Shown here: positions 1 through 12,340 of the stretch, in pieces
Position numbering within the stretch: the first letter of the stretch is position 1
Layout of the letters: each line of letters opens with the position of its first letter
NCBI RefSeq assembly: GCF_030272615.1
Contig: NC_081413.1
Span: forward strand, 554,181,136-554,245,135
Direction: 5' to 3'
DNA: 64,000 nt
Origin: Cryptomeria japonica
Lineage: Eukaryota; Streptophyta; Pinopsida; Cupressales; Cupressaceae
The notes under the pieces: generated by a model
Databases searched by the model: none
What the model saw: the letters and a program-made list of their open reading frames with translations, nothing else
Told to the model about the DNA's origin: nothing
Translations under genes and position numbers: made by a program

Positions 1-596
1 ATATATATATACATACACATATATACATATGTGTATATGTATGTATATATATGTATATACATGTATATGTATCTATACATACATACACACACACACACAT
101 ATACACATGTATATGTATATATAGATGTATATATATACATATACATATACATGTATATATATGTATAGATGTGTATATATTATAGATGTATATATATATA
201 CACATGTATATATATATATGTATAGATGTGTACATATATATGTATATATGTATATATGTATACATATACATGTATATATGTATATATACATATACATATA
301 CATGTGTATATGTATATATGTATGTATGTATGTATATATGTATGTATGCATGTATATATGTGTGTGTGTATGTATGTAAATATATGTGTGTATGTATGTA
401 TGTATATATACATACATACATGTGTATATATATATACATACATACATAGATATATATACATATACATATGTGTGTGTGTGTTTGTGTGTATACATACATA
501 CACACACACATATATGTATATATATCTATATATGTATATGTATATATATACATATACATATATACATATATACATATACATATATACATATATAAA
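1..596. repeat. Compound AT/TG microsatellite
   Basis: The first 600 bases are almost only interleaved TATA, TATG, CATA and TG/CA runs. Open frames here encode only Tyr/Ile/His/Met/Cys/Val/Thr strings, so they are artefacts of the repeat. The block ends sharply where ordinary sequence begins near 597. Confidence 0.95.
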
Positions 597-3516
597 CTAG
601 CATTAGGGCAAGATTCTCAGAAGATTTCATAGGAAGAGAAAATATAATTTTCTAAACTCACGATTCCAAGTACCCAGATTCTTAAATGTTTTGGTCAAAT
701 CAAATTTACAAAGCAGTACCCGCAAATCCAACATTCTGAAACTTGAAACGCCAATACTTTTCTTCAACTTGCAAGAAATTAAGCATGCAAAACCAAAATC
801 AAAGCTCCTACCTCTAGCACTTTCCTGGAATGAAATTATGAAGCAACACAAGCCACAACAAACAACAGATCCTTTTTCCAAATGCAGAGAGCCATCCCCA
901 AATCAAAATAAAACTTCAACAAGTATTTTCCAAGAGCGAGAAGTTTTCCCCAAATTTCTCCTTTCAAGAACATAATGATTTCCCCAATTTCTTCCTCTAA
1001 AAACCCCCAAAACCAGAGAGATGCATTATGTAGAGCAAAAATTCATGGCAAACCTCTCCCCTCCAAAAAGCAAGCAATAATAATAAAATACCCTTTTTCA
1101 AATGTAACTCCCAACATGCAAGATTCTTTGCATTAAATCATTAATTAATTAATTTTGTAACCCCCCCACATGCACATGCAAGAGATTAAATATTATTTTC
1201 CCTATTTGAATTAATTTCCAAAGGCACAAAAGAATTTAAAAGAGTAATTTCCCTCTTCATTAATTATTTTCTAAACAATAAGTAATAATTGTATTTTAAT
1301 AAACAAGAGTAATGAAAATACTAAATTTTAATAAATAAAAGCAATGAAAATACTAAATTAAATATTTAAATTTTTCTATTTAATTAATCCTTCTGAAATA
1401 ATTAAGTCCTAAAGCTTCTCAAATAAATAAGCAAACTGAGGCAACTATAATAGATTATTAACTAATTAAATTTGAATGCACACAAAAATGTTATTATTAA
1501 TTCCCTTACTAAATAACCCTTTCGAATAATTAAATAATTCAATCTTTCAGTTCTACAATCACAATTTATTACTTAATCATCCCACAAAATTATTAAACTA
1601 TATGCAGAGTAACAAATTACGACAACACAAAACACTGAGAGCCAACAAAGGGTGATGACTAACAAGACCTGACAAACAAAGAACTAGGGTGCTTGGTAGG
1701 GGTCTGACTGATATCTCCTTTGTCCACTTTACCATTGGGTTGGAGAGCACACTCAGACCTAAAGATTCAGGTGGAGTCGATGCTTGGTACCTGTAGCTGC
1801 ATAAACAAACCATCGAATATGTACATATATAAACCACATAATATCATACTATGAATATGGAATGGAAATGATGTAGCTTGCTCATAAAGAGTAGTGTGAC
1901 ACTTTTCCATTTCACCCAAGCACATCAAAAATATAAGCAATGTACATCAAGTCAGTATGCATCGATAAACGTAAAGAAACTCATAAATAATGTAGCTCAA
2001 TAATAAACTATTCAATATGAATAGCATCTAATAATCACATCATAAACTACATCATATGATTCTATCATAGACATTAACTTATAATCATCAATCACAACCA
2101 CACAACAACATCATGAATTACATCACTATGACAACGAAACAAAAAGGCACAAAACATGAATATCACATAAGGATCCAAAATTCATAGACAACATCACAAA
2201 CAAAACCAAAATCGACCAACACCAAAATAAGGATCGAACCGCGCAGAACACAAATCGAAAAGGTATGACAAGCCAAAAGAGGGAGGGGCACTACATAATG
2301 AATCTAGAGGATGTGTATAAGGTGAAGTAAAAAGGATTGCATGATGCTTATGGAGATCCCTAATCTTGTCAAGATCAAAGGTGGAAAATGGAATATGGAG
2401 ATAGATAGGGTGAATGAGAGATAATGAAGGAAGAGGTAGATATGAAGTATGGATGTAACTTGCCCTTAAGTTTAGAGTGCAAGAGAAAAATGGATCACAC
2501 ATAATGACCATTTGCCAGGATTTCATTATGACATTTGCCCAAGGTGCCACAAGAAGTGGTTTTCACCATTAGACGAATCAATTCTCTTCTCTTTTTTTTT
2601 GATTTTTTGAAAGATAATAGATGCATGATAGAAGATGAAGAAGGACTCAAGCATCTCATTCTTTGGATGGTACCCTTGAAAGATGTGCTACAATGCATCA
2701 TGGCTATTGAAGTGATGAAGGGTACTCCCCTTTTAAACCCAAACACACAACAATAGAGAATAAACAAAAAATGTGAGAGAGGAAACACTTGCTTCTTATT
2801 ATCTCAATGAAATGAAATTACAATATTTAGAAAATATCATGCAACAACCACATGGGCATTCCCATTACAATAATTTGTAGGCCAATAATTTGCAAGCCAA
2901 AGCCACAATCTACACTACAGGATCTGTCTTGTATGTCCCTTGTTCATCCCTTTATATAGCATTGATAACTGCCTTAGAATGTTCTGGAGGTGTAACTTTT
3001 CCCCTTTTGGCACCCGATGGTCCATCAGTTCATTTTTCCCATCTAGGTGGAATTTAATTGGAACTTGAGTTTTGGTGGCACAACTTCCAGGAGCCATAAC
3101 TTTTGACTTGAGTGTCTAATTTGCTATTATAATATATCGTTGGAAAGCTCACGAAGAGATCTACAACAAAAAATATATCAATCTATTTATTTAGGTTTTG
3201 AACCTATTCAAGGCCCCTAAGGTTTTCAATTTTGAGTTTTAAGTTTCATTGGAAAAATTGTTTGAGACAAAAACTTTGATATCTTTCAAACCGCTCAAGA
3301 TATTGAGGTGATTCTTTCGCCAATCATCTTATTTTTTAATTTCGCTCCTTCGGACCAGTTTTCACGTCCATACGTTAAAAAATGAGTAGAAGTCCTGAAA
3401 GTAGCATGTGACTATTTTTTGCTATTTTTATATGTCTTATATAATGCAACCAACCTGATGGGTCCCACAAAACTAAGGAGAAACGACAAAACAAAGGAAA
3501 ATACAACATTTTTTTT
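597..3516. other. AT-rich non-coding DNA, no gene recognised
   Basis: Short open frames of 60-118 codons occur on both strands, but none shows a recognisable domain or a believable start and splice context. The composition, with A-rich runs and TTAATTAA words, resembles old LTR-element DNA. No paired termini or target duplications were found. Around 2900-3350 there is text typical of plant LTRs (for example GTTGGAAAGCTC), but no boundaries can be set. Confidence 0.5.
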
Positions 3517-3518
3517 AA

Positions 3519-4570
3519 TGTTTTAATTCTACTTTGAGTTAGATTACTCAATTTAGATAATTCAAATAGTGAGTTTATGATTCGACCTTGATATGTTGAA
3601 TTTGTAGAATGGTCTAAGTATGCTTATAGAATCTTTCATACTTAAGGATAAAGTTGAAAAGGCAAGGATGACTTATAGTTGATATATTTTATTAGCCTAT
3701 AATGAGAAAATATTTAAGAGAATAATATATGGTGATTTTTATATCGTAAATGGAGTGAATGGGAACATTGGTGTTATATGATCATTATAAGTGCATGTTA
3801 CTTTGACTATGATGTTATGTTCTACTAACAATTTTGACAAGATGTGATGTAGCCTTAGACTTGAAAGAAGCAAGTTGCGGGAAACAAACCTTGTGGTGTT
3901 GAAGTAAGTACTTTTCTTAAGTTGTCTTGTTTTGGTTATTGTGAAGGAAGACTAAGAGTAAGGGTCAAACATTGTTTGTATTCCATCGCTCTAGAATTAT
4001 CACTCAATGAGAATATGTAAGTTTAGTTTAAAATGGATTTATTAGCTAATTATATGGATTTTAACAAATTTATACTAAATTATATATCCTCATCTAACTT
4101 AAAGTAGAATTAAAACATAAAAAAAAACGTAGTCTTCCTTCACAATAATCAAAACAAGACAACTTAAGAAAAGCACTTACCTCAACATCATAAGGTTTGT
4201 TTCCCGCAACTTGCTTCTTAAGTCTAAGGTTAGATCACATCTTGTCAAAATTGCCAGTACAACATAACATCATAGTCAAAGTAACATGCACTTATAATCA
4301 TCATATAGCACCAACATTCCCATTCACTTCATTTATGATATAAAAATCACCATATATTATTCTCTTAAATATTTTCTCATTCTAGGCTAGTAAAATATAT
4401 CAACTTTAAGTCATATTTGGCTTTTCAACTTTATCCTTAAGTATGAAAGATTCTATTAGCATACTTAGACCATTCTACACATTCAACATAATCATAATCA
4501 AGGTTGAATCATAAACTCACTATTTGAATTATCTAAATCAAGTAATCTAGCTCAAAGTATAATAAAAACA
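3519..4570. repeat. Long imperfect inverted repeat (about 440 bp arms)
   Basis: The left arm is about 3519-3954 and the right arm about 4130-4570. Read in reverse complement, the right arm matches the left along its whole length with scattered mismatches and small indels. For example, GAATCATAAACTCACTATTT on the right pairs with its counterpart on the left. The arms enclose about 175 bp. A third copy of the outer left end (about 25 bp, inverted) lies at 4094-4118 inside the spacer. Transcription would give a long hairpin. It could be a foldback or MITE-like element, or two inverted copies of a repeat. No target duplication was identified. Confidence 0.85.
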
Positions 4571-4673
4571 TAAGGATATCTTATGTCCTTGTGATTTCAC
4601 TTCTAATTGCTCCTCTTTCTCTCTCTCATCATTCTACTTTATTGTGAGCATTTGTATAAGCTTGTACTATAGT

Positions 4674-4689
4674 TAAAGTGGGGGCTAAA
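4674..4689 (+). promoter_or_regulatory. Polypurine tract of an LTR element
   Basis: AAAGTGGGGGCTAAA directly precedes an LTR start (TGTAGC). The same tract and LTR start occur at 55989-56010, in front of the 3' LTR of a complete element. By that comparison this is the plus-strand primer site of a second element whose internal part is not recognisable to the left. Confidence 0.6.
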
Positions 4690-5434
4690 TGTAGCATTGT
4701 AAATTGTCACCGATCCAATTTACACATCATGTTTGTGCTCCCACTTTAGTGTGTCCTATCCTCATATCCTCTCTAGGCCCATTCAAGCCCTATTATCCAA
4801 ACTTGACGTCAGGTACACCCTCTAGTGAGACCTGCATGCACCTAAAATTGTCCTAACCTAATTAAATAAATATTTTATTTATTTAATTATTTTATCCTAA
4901 GACTTCTATTAATTAAATAGATTTTTATTTATTTAATTAATTCATTAATCCTTTTCTAGTCTTTTCCTATTTAAATAAATATTTTTTATTTATTTAAATT
5001 ATTCGTTCCTTAAATTAAATAAATATTTTATTTATTTAATTGGTCTCACTTTTATTAATTAAATAAATATGCATTTATTTAATTAATTCAATAGCTTTTT
5101 CCCTCCATGACACTTGTCATTCATCTCTTGATTTACCTTTAACCACCTCTCTAATATTTTCCTATTTTCTATACTTACCCTCTAATATGAGCTGACCATT
5201 TATCCCTCCACCTCTTAATCCTAGCCCTCCATTTCTAGGATTCTCTCTATAAAAGAAGAGCCTTTCCCTATCTTTTCATAGATCTCAATTATTCAAGCGA
5301 AGCATCTACATACTGCCAAACTACACAACCACAATCCCTTCTTTGTTGAGCTATTGTTCCCACATAAAAATCTGAGAGCAACCATATTCAATATCAAGCA
5401 AGATCAATGGATATAGGAAACAATGGAGATCAAA
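4690..5434 (+). mobile_element. LTR fragment, interrupted by an inserted solo LTR
   Basis: It begins with TGTAGCATTG right after the polypurine tract. Four AT-rich blocks built on TTAATTAAATAAATATTTATT occur at 4857-5090, and a TATA box (CTCTATAAAAG) lies near 5247, as expected for the promoter part of an LTR. At 5435 it is broken by the solo LTR whose target duplication is TCAAA, and its sequence resumes at 13073. Its own right end was not found. Confidence 0.6.
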
Positions 5435-5620
5435 TGTAGTGCCCCTACCCTAGTCAGCTTTGTAAAACTGGTTTGACCTTGGTTGAATTACCATGAGGTA
5501 ATGTTGTAGTCAGATATTATGATTATTGTGCGTACCTGTTAATGTGCTTTCGCATCGATTCTTATGTAAGTTTAATTGTCCTCTTGATTCTTGCTATTAA
5601 TCTCGAGCTAACATCTTCAT

Positions 5621-5622
<2 letters not shown>

Positions 5623-5687
<65 letters not shown>

Positions 5688-5688
5688 C
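5623..5688. repeat. (TG)n(AG)n microsatellite
   Basis: About 25 TG units are followed by about 8 AG units. It lies inside the outer solo LTR, about 190 bp from its left end. Confidence 0.97.
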
Positions 5689-7218
5689 TCTTGGTTGCAA
5701 GAGATTGCAGGTACAGTACTGCCTAGGTGCGAGGTTCGTCTTCACCTAGATTTACAGGGTTCAGTACATCTCTTTTGTCCTTAGAATTTGGGTTAGGTGG
5801 TCATAAAACCCTCAGTTTACCCTATTCATGCTCAAGTGAGCGTCGCCTGTGGTCCGTCAATTCCCTTTTCATTTGGGTTTGTGGGTTAGGTATTTGGTTG
5901 GCTTTCTTGGGTTGCATGCTTGGCGTGTGGTTAAATTGAGTATTTAATCCTAAGTAGTTATTTTGATTTAATGTGTTCATTTACGCATTAGTAATTAAGA
6001 AACTAAAGTAAATAGGTTTCTTTTATATAATTAATCATTTATTTAAAAATTGCTCTATTCATGTTTGTAGCAATTTTAATTTAATGGTTAATTTAAAATA
6101 ATAAAGTTTTTCAGTTTATGCATTTTGAAAGGGGAGATTTAAATTTATTCGAAATAGAAATAATTTAATCTCTTTTGCTTTTTGGAATAGAAAGGTTAAT
6201 TTTAATTATTTAAGAAAATCAATTTTGATTAGAAAAGTAATTTTTATTCATATATATTTTATACAGTGTGAAAGATTGATTTTGGAAATTTAATTTAATT
6301 AAAAATATTTTACCCTCATTAATATTGTGAAATATAACTATTAACTTTGTTCATATTGAGAAAATTAAAATTAAATGAGGGAGAAAAGCATTTTGATTTT
6401 TAATTAGAACAACAAGTTTAGATTATTTTAATAGTTGAAAATAATGATTTTTATTTTATTTATTTATTTTATTCTTTTTATTCAAAAGTTGTTTAAATTC
6501 TAAAATAAGAGATTAGGTCAGGGGATTCTTCTATTTAACTTTAGGTTTGGAAATATTTTTAGGGTATTATTTTTGGAAAATATTTTGGAAGAAGAATTTT
6601 TGGGAGGAAATTTGGGCATTTTGGAAGAGAAGAGATTTTTGGAGCTTGCAGGTTGGGCTCTTCTTCAATCTTGCTAGGATTGCTGAACCAGGTAGGCCTG
6701 TGGTTTATTTCATGGGCTTCTTTGTTTAAAAAAAATTGTTTTGGTCTTGCTTTGTAAAAATCTGGTTGTGTTTGTAGATAATTCCTTATTTTGTGTGGAA
6801 AATGGAAGAATGGTAATAAAATCACAAACTCAAACCCTCCTTGTTTCTTTTCCAAACCTCCAGATGTCATTTTTGTTTGTATAAATTGGTTTTCAAAAAT
6901 TAACGCCAAATATTGGGGCTTGGTTGTTCTTGAGGAAATTTTGTTCAAGACTCCAATGAATCTTCTCTTAAATGAGTTTTAAATTGGAATTTAGTTTGGG
7001 GATTTGGTAGATTTGATGTTAATATGTGTAAATCAATCCAATTTTGCCATTATGGTGTTGTTTTAGAGAAATTTTCCCTTTTCCTGGGTTTTCTAAAAAT
7101 GCAATTTAAGAAAAATCATAGTTTCTGGAAAAATAAAATAAAATAAAAATTAATTATTTTAAATTCTTTGTTGAGACTGGGTTTTTTTTGGGTTGCTATT
7201 TTGACAGCAAATTTAAAA

Positions 7219-7227
<9 letters not shown>

Positions 7228-7255
<28 letters not shown>
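7228..7255. repeat. (AT)n microsatellite
   Basis: A pure AT dinucleotide run follows an A-rich run inside the outer solo LTR. Confidence 0.95.
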
Positions 7256-7260
<5 letters not shown>

Positions 7261-7304
7261 AAAATTAATTAATTAAAAAAAATAATAATAATATAACCCA
7301 CATG

Positions 7305-7450
7305 GCGGGGAATTAACCCCCACCACGCGGGGGTAGCTCGCTACCAATTGGTAGCAGCTCTATCAATGGTAGCGAACTGCTACTTTTTGGTAGCAGCGCT
7401 ACCATAGGTAGTGTGAGCTACCAAGGGGGCCCACGTGGAGGTCCACATGG
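7305..7450. repeat. GC-rich cluster of GGTAGC/GCTACC words
   Basis: In a very AT-rich surrounding, about 145 bp are GC-rich. They contain at least five GGTAG and four GCTAC words in alternating orientation (7331-7425). Flanks also pair: CCACATGG occurs near 7300 and again, with variations, near 7445. The segment can fold in several ways. It sits inside the outer solo LTR, where other LTRs in this window carry a GC-rich palindromic patch upstream of the promoter. Confidence 0.75.
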
Positions 7451-8814
7451 GTACACCCCCTTCATATATATATATTTTTAAAAAAAATTATCAAAAAAAT
7501 ATATAATAGTTAAATATTATTTTAAATGTTAATTTTTAAATAGAGTTTTAATTATGATTAATTTGGCATTAATTAATAATTTCTATTTAATTTGATATTA
7601 ATTAATTGTATAATGGAAAATATACGTTAATTAATATTCAGATTTCATTTTATTATTAATGCATATTTTTCTAATTAAATATTTGAATTGCTAATTGCAT
7701 TATTAATTATTAATGTGTTATATTTTATTAATCGTGGATTAATAAATATATACATTAATTAATAATTAATTTTGGTATCTGTTTATTGAGGAAGTATTTT
7801 TTTGAAAAAAAAAAAGATAAAATATTATTTTTAATTGGATAATTGTTGAAATAAAATATATTTATTAATTGATAATTTTTAAATAATATTTTATTTGGAA
7901 ATATATTATTTGAGTAATTGTGAAAAGAATGAAATATTTTATCTTGGATATTTTGAAAATTTAAACGATAAACTATTGGAAATATTGGAAATTTAATAAT
8001 GTATTGTTTGGAATATTGATGAGTTAATGATACATTCAATTAGTAAAATAAATGGTTTAGTTTATATTCTCCCTCTGTATTGAGAAGTAGACAAATGGTA
8101 CTATTGCGATTGAGGTATTGTATTCTCCTTGTTATGGTGATTTTTCTGTTAATGTATTTTGAAAACTTAGATCATTTAGAAAACTTGATCGACTTTTATT
8201 GTTTAAACCAATAGGAAAGAAGATTATCCTTTTTCGGTTATTGCCTATGCAAGTTTAATTTCTGTATTCGCTTTTGTTTAAAGTAATGGCAAGACCTTGA
8301 TATGTTTGTTTGAACCTTGTCGTTTGGTTGATTTGGGGTACCTGTTTATGTCTTCGATCTCTAGTTTGGTTGTTGTCTTGTGATGGTGTTATAACTAGTT
8401 TTGTCCTTTATGCGGGTGTCGAGTGTTGATTTGTGGTTGACCATAGTGAGTCAGGTCTCTAGTTAGAGTACTGTTGGGAAATGGACCTTGTATTAGCTTT
8501 TAATATGTTCAGTTAGATCCGTTTCTATGTAGGGATCATTTATGTAATTATTGACTGATGTGGTCGGTTGTTTATTGGTATGAATCACCCTGATGGCAAG
8601 AATGTAAATGATGTGGAACTTATGTACCCTTAACTTATTTAAATGATCAAAGAGGTCTTGCAGTTGAGCAGACCTGGAGATGTAGCCCTTTAGGGGTGAA
8701 CTCCGATATCAATTTGGTGTTATGTGTTGCTTTTTGTAATAACCCACCAAAATCGATTCAACAAAGTTGAGTATTATTTTTTTTTTTTCTTCATTATGTT
8801 TTATTCAATTGCAT

Positions 8815-8985
8815 ACTCTGGGCATCCATCCAATTAGGATTAGGCATTCATCCATCCGGGATGAGCTTCTAACCATACGGGTTAGGCAATTGTCCATACG
8901 GAACATAAATTCCATCTATCCAATACGGGATAGGCATCTACCCATACGGGGTAGGCATCCATCCAAACGGGATAGGAGATGCTCT
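8815..8985. repeat. Degenerate minisatellite (CATCCATACGGG-type units)
   Basis: About seven imperfect units of roughly 20-25 bp are built on CATCCATACGGGATAGG. The open frame across it, rich in Ile-Arg-His repeats, is a by-product of the repeat and not a gene. Confidence 0.8.
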
Positions 8986-10584
8986 GGCCAGAGACTTAGA
9001 CTCATCGGGACCATTCGGGTCCTGAGCCACTCACTAAGTACTACACTCTTCTAACAAGAATGCACCGAGGTCGTCGTCCTTAGGAGTAATTAAAAATGAT
9101 ACAAGCTTGAATTCCGCCTCGGAATTTGGCTTAAAGCCTCAGGAAGTCAAGCGAATCCATACGGGATTCCTTCCGAGTATGCATTGAATTAAATTTGATT
9201 ATCTTATCTTTCAATTAGGATTCTTACTCAACCAAGCCTAGACCCCACCCATGAACGCCTGAGTACGAGGGACAACTCCATCCCAAGACTGCCTACATAC
9301 CCGCTTCGGCACGGGATCAAGGCGTAAAATATGTAGTTCTATTTTCTAATCTATGGTTTGATGTAAACTGATTTGTGGGTACGCAACCCTTTCTAGGGTC
9401 AGTGTCCCAGACAGTTTCTCTGCGGTTGCTACCCACGATGGTAGCGCTTAAGCGAAGGCTCAAGATGGCCTATTGCTTGTGGCCTAAAAAAAAAATAACT
9501 AGACCCTAATACTTATCATGAGTGTCACCCAATTGCAAATCACCAATATCCCTTCAAGATGAAAAATAAATAAATAAAGAAAATAAATTTCATGAGAGCA
9601 TTTAACTTGACCATCCTTAAAAAGGGGTTTACTATGGTGTATCTCAACGGATGTGAAAATCATTTAAAAGTTATCTTATTAAATTATCGATCCAAGGGGA
9701 ATTACCCACCCCTTGGATTTTAACTTCCAAATGTCCCTTATTACTCCCCGACGATTTATAGGGACGATGCCACAGACGTCGTTAATGCATCTTTATTAGG
9801 CGTTAAGTGTAGTAGTTCAACACGACGGCATTACCCGTAAGCGTGACCCAGAGGCACCATATATACCGAACGCTGCTAGTTTTGGTTTTCCAACTTCCTT
9901 TGTTTAGTTTTCTAACTACAAAAACATCATGCTTGAAACAATCACAAAAACGAAAGCGCAAATAATTGAAATAACTACTTGGAGTATAATTTGCATAATA
10001 ATGACCATCACGAAACTTGCATAATAGTAATTACATGTGTACTTGCATGAAAAATGTAATTATTCCATAAATAATTCGCATGCTATGAACCATCAATGAA
10101 AGTAATTAATCTATGAGAAATTTGCATGACGTAAGAAGATTTAACGAGTCCAAAATAACGATTAGATTTAAGCATTTGGTTCAAATCGTATTAATGTAAG
10201 TTAATCTCTAAAGGCCAATCAAGTGTCCCAATGATTCTTAATGGGTTGAGTAACTCAATTTTAAGAGAATATAGTCTACAATTTTAAAGCTTACTAAGGA
10301 TAATTTAATTATGAACTTGCTACATATTAACCCAATTTTTCTAAGTCGAAATACGATATCTTAAAATTTACACTGAAAAAAAAAAAAATCATTATTTCCT
10401 AAATGCCATTACTATCAAACTTAAAAATTTAACTAAATAACTAATAGTAATTGACATAGATTATTATTTTATACATATTTTAAAAAAAAACAAATTAAAA
10501 CTTCAATTTACAATTTAGAAAGGGAAAAAAAAACTAATCATAATCCCAAAGGCAAAAAAAATAACTTGTTTATTTTGGGTAGTA

Positions 10585-10745
10585 AATAGGGTGCGGGGTG
10601 GGGACCACGGGTCCCATCACCCCTGCGGCCCTGCATGCGCAGGTCCGCAGGGTTGAGGGGACACCGCGGGCCCCTCCATACCCCCTGCGACGGTTTTAAT
10701 ATAACCGTCCTGCATGTTGCCGTCCCATTATCTTGAACGCCGTGC
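10585..10745. repeat. GC-rich palindromic patch
   Basis: A compact GC-rich segment inside the AT-rich inner solo LTR contains CCTGCGGCCCTGCATGCGCAGG-like inverted words and an ACGG/CCGT pair near 10688-10708. It resembles in position and composition the GC-rich patches of the other LTRs in this window. Confidence 0.6.
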
Positions 10746-11329
10746 GTTACGGAGTTTTAGGGGATTTTTCTTAAAATTTGAAATAATTTCTTTTTTTTTG
10801 GTATTTATATATATATATGCTTTTTTTTTTTTTTTGATCTTTCCCCTTTTTTTTTTATGCAGGAGCATTGCATTTTCAAATTATTGAAAATCACTTAGAG
10901 AAGGGTAGATAACAGGTATGTTAAAAATAATAATAATAATAATAATGTTACAGATTAAATTTCAGGGACAAAATACAATGGAGCAGTAATCAGAGAGGTT
11001 TTTTTTTTCCATTTCTTTTGTTCTTTACACAGGGAGATCTATTCACAAAGAAAAGAGATAATTTATTTGTACACACAGAGAAAATCTTTCACAAAGAGGA
11101 AATGTTAAACATATTTCTACAGAGGATTTAGATAACCAAAAAATGAGAAATCATAGAGAGAATGATCACAGCGAGATCTTTTCAATATACATTTCAGATT
11201 TTAAATCAATAACCAGAGAACAGATTCTGGAGAAAGGAGATAAAGGTAGTTCTGAATTAGTTCTTCAAATCTAAAACTTAATAAGATATTTTAAACGATT
11301 TAATCTAGATCTAACTTTTTAAACAATGA

Positions 11330-11845
11330 ATCTAATTCTTATCAAAATTTGAAACGAATGGATCTAATTTTTATCAAGAATCTGAAAACAATGAATCTAA
11401 TTCTCATCAAACGATTCTAATCTCCTAAACAATTTAATCTACTTCTTATCAAAAATTGAAACTAATTCTTATCAAGAATCTGAAAACAAATGAATCTTAT
11501 TCTCATCAAATGATTCTAATTTCCCAAACAATTTAATCTACTTCTTATCAAAAATTGAAACTAATTCTTATCAAGAATCTGAAAACAAATGAATCTCATT
11601 CTCATCAAATGATTCTAATTTCCCAAACAATTTAATCTACTTCTTATCAAAAATTGAAACTAATTCTTATCAAGAATCTGAAAACAAATGAATCTCATTC
11701 TCATCAAATGATTCTAATTTCCCAAACAATTTAATCTACTTCTTATCAAAAATTGAAACTAATTCTTATCAAGAATCTGAAAACAAATGAATCTCATTCT
11801 CATCAAATGATTCTAATTTCCTAAACAATTTAATCAAATCTAATC
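11330..11845. repeat. Tandem array, 99 bp unit, about 5 copies
   Basis: The anchor GAAACTAATTCTTATCAAG recurs at 11458, 11557, 11656 and 11755, an exact 99 bp period. A more diverged unit precedes them. The last three full copies are nearly identical, so amplification within this LTR is recent relative to the LTR itself. Confidence 0.95.
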
Positions 11846-12265
11846 TGCAACAAGAATAAGATGCACAAAAACTAAATTTGAAAGAACCTGGGTGCTTGAA
11901 AATGGTGTAGAGTCCTCTACGAATCTTCCTTGATCCTCCAAACTTGAAGAGAAGTCCTCCCAAACAAAAATCTTAGCTGAAATGAAAATTGACTACAAAG
12001 GAAAATTTTACTTGAAGAATTTCTTATGGAATAGCCAACACCTCTTTTTGAAACTTGTACATCTTTTATAAGAAAAAAAAATTCCAAATTCCACTACCTA
12101 ATTTTTAATTAAAAAAAAAAAAGAGATTCTCTCCCAATTTGGCCTTCATGCAAATTGATTAGACTTAGTGGGAGGAGTTACATGCAAGGTGGTGGAGAAG
12201 CCTCTAGAAACTTCTTATTCTTCCTACAACATGTGCCTTAATTCGGGTGAGGGAATTTAAATAAC

Positions 12266-12269
<4 letters not shown>

Positions 12270-12337
<68 letters not shown>
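12270..12337. repeat. (TA)n microsatellite
   Basis: About 33 uninterrupted TA units lie close to the right end of the inner solo LTR, followed by a short TG run. Confidence 0.97.

Positions 12338-12340
<3 letters not shown>

Noticed and set aside
73..600. Several overlapping open frames rich in Tyr, Ile, His, Cys
   Set aside because: They are translations of an AT/TG microsatellite in several frames. There is no domain and no composition of a real protein.
627..881. Minus-strand open frame of 84 codons
   Set aside because: No domain and ordinary AT-rich surroundings. It may be part of an old LTR, but there are no boundaries to support it.
2495..2788. Minus-strand open frame of 97 codons with Ser-rich text
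   Set aside because: No recognisable family, and the plus strand also stays open here. It looks like chance in a low-stop region.
8767..9054. Open frame of 95 codons with Arg-His-Ile repeats
   Set aside because: It follows a degenerate minisatellite inside a solo LTR. The periodic amino acids come from the repeat unit.
11330..11845. Possible CRISPR-like array
   Set aside because: Units are contiguous 99 bp repeats without unique spacers, in a eukaryotic LTR.
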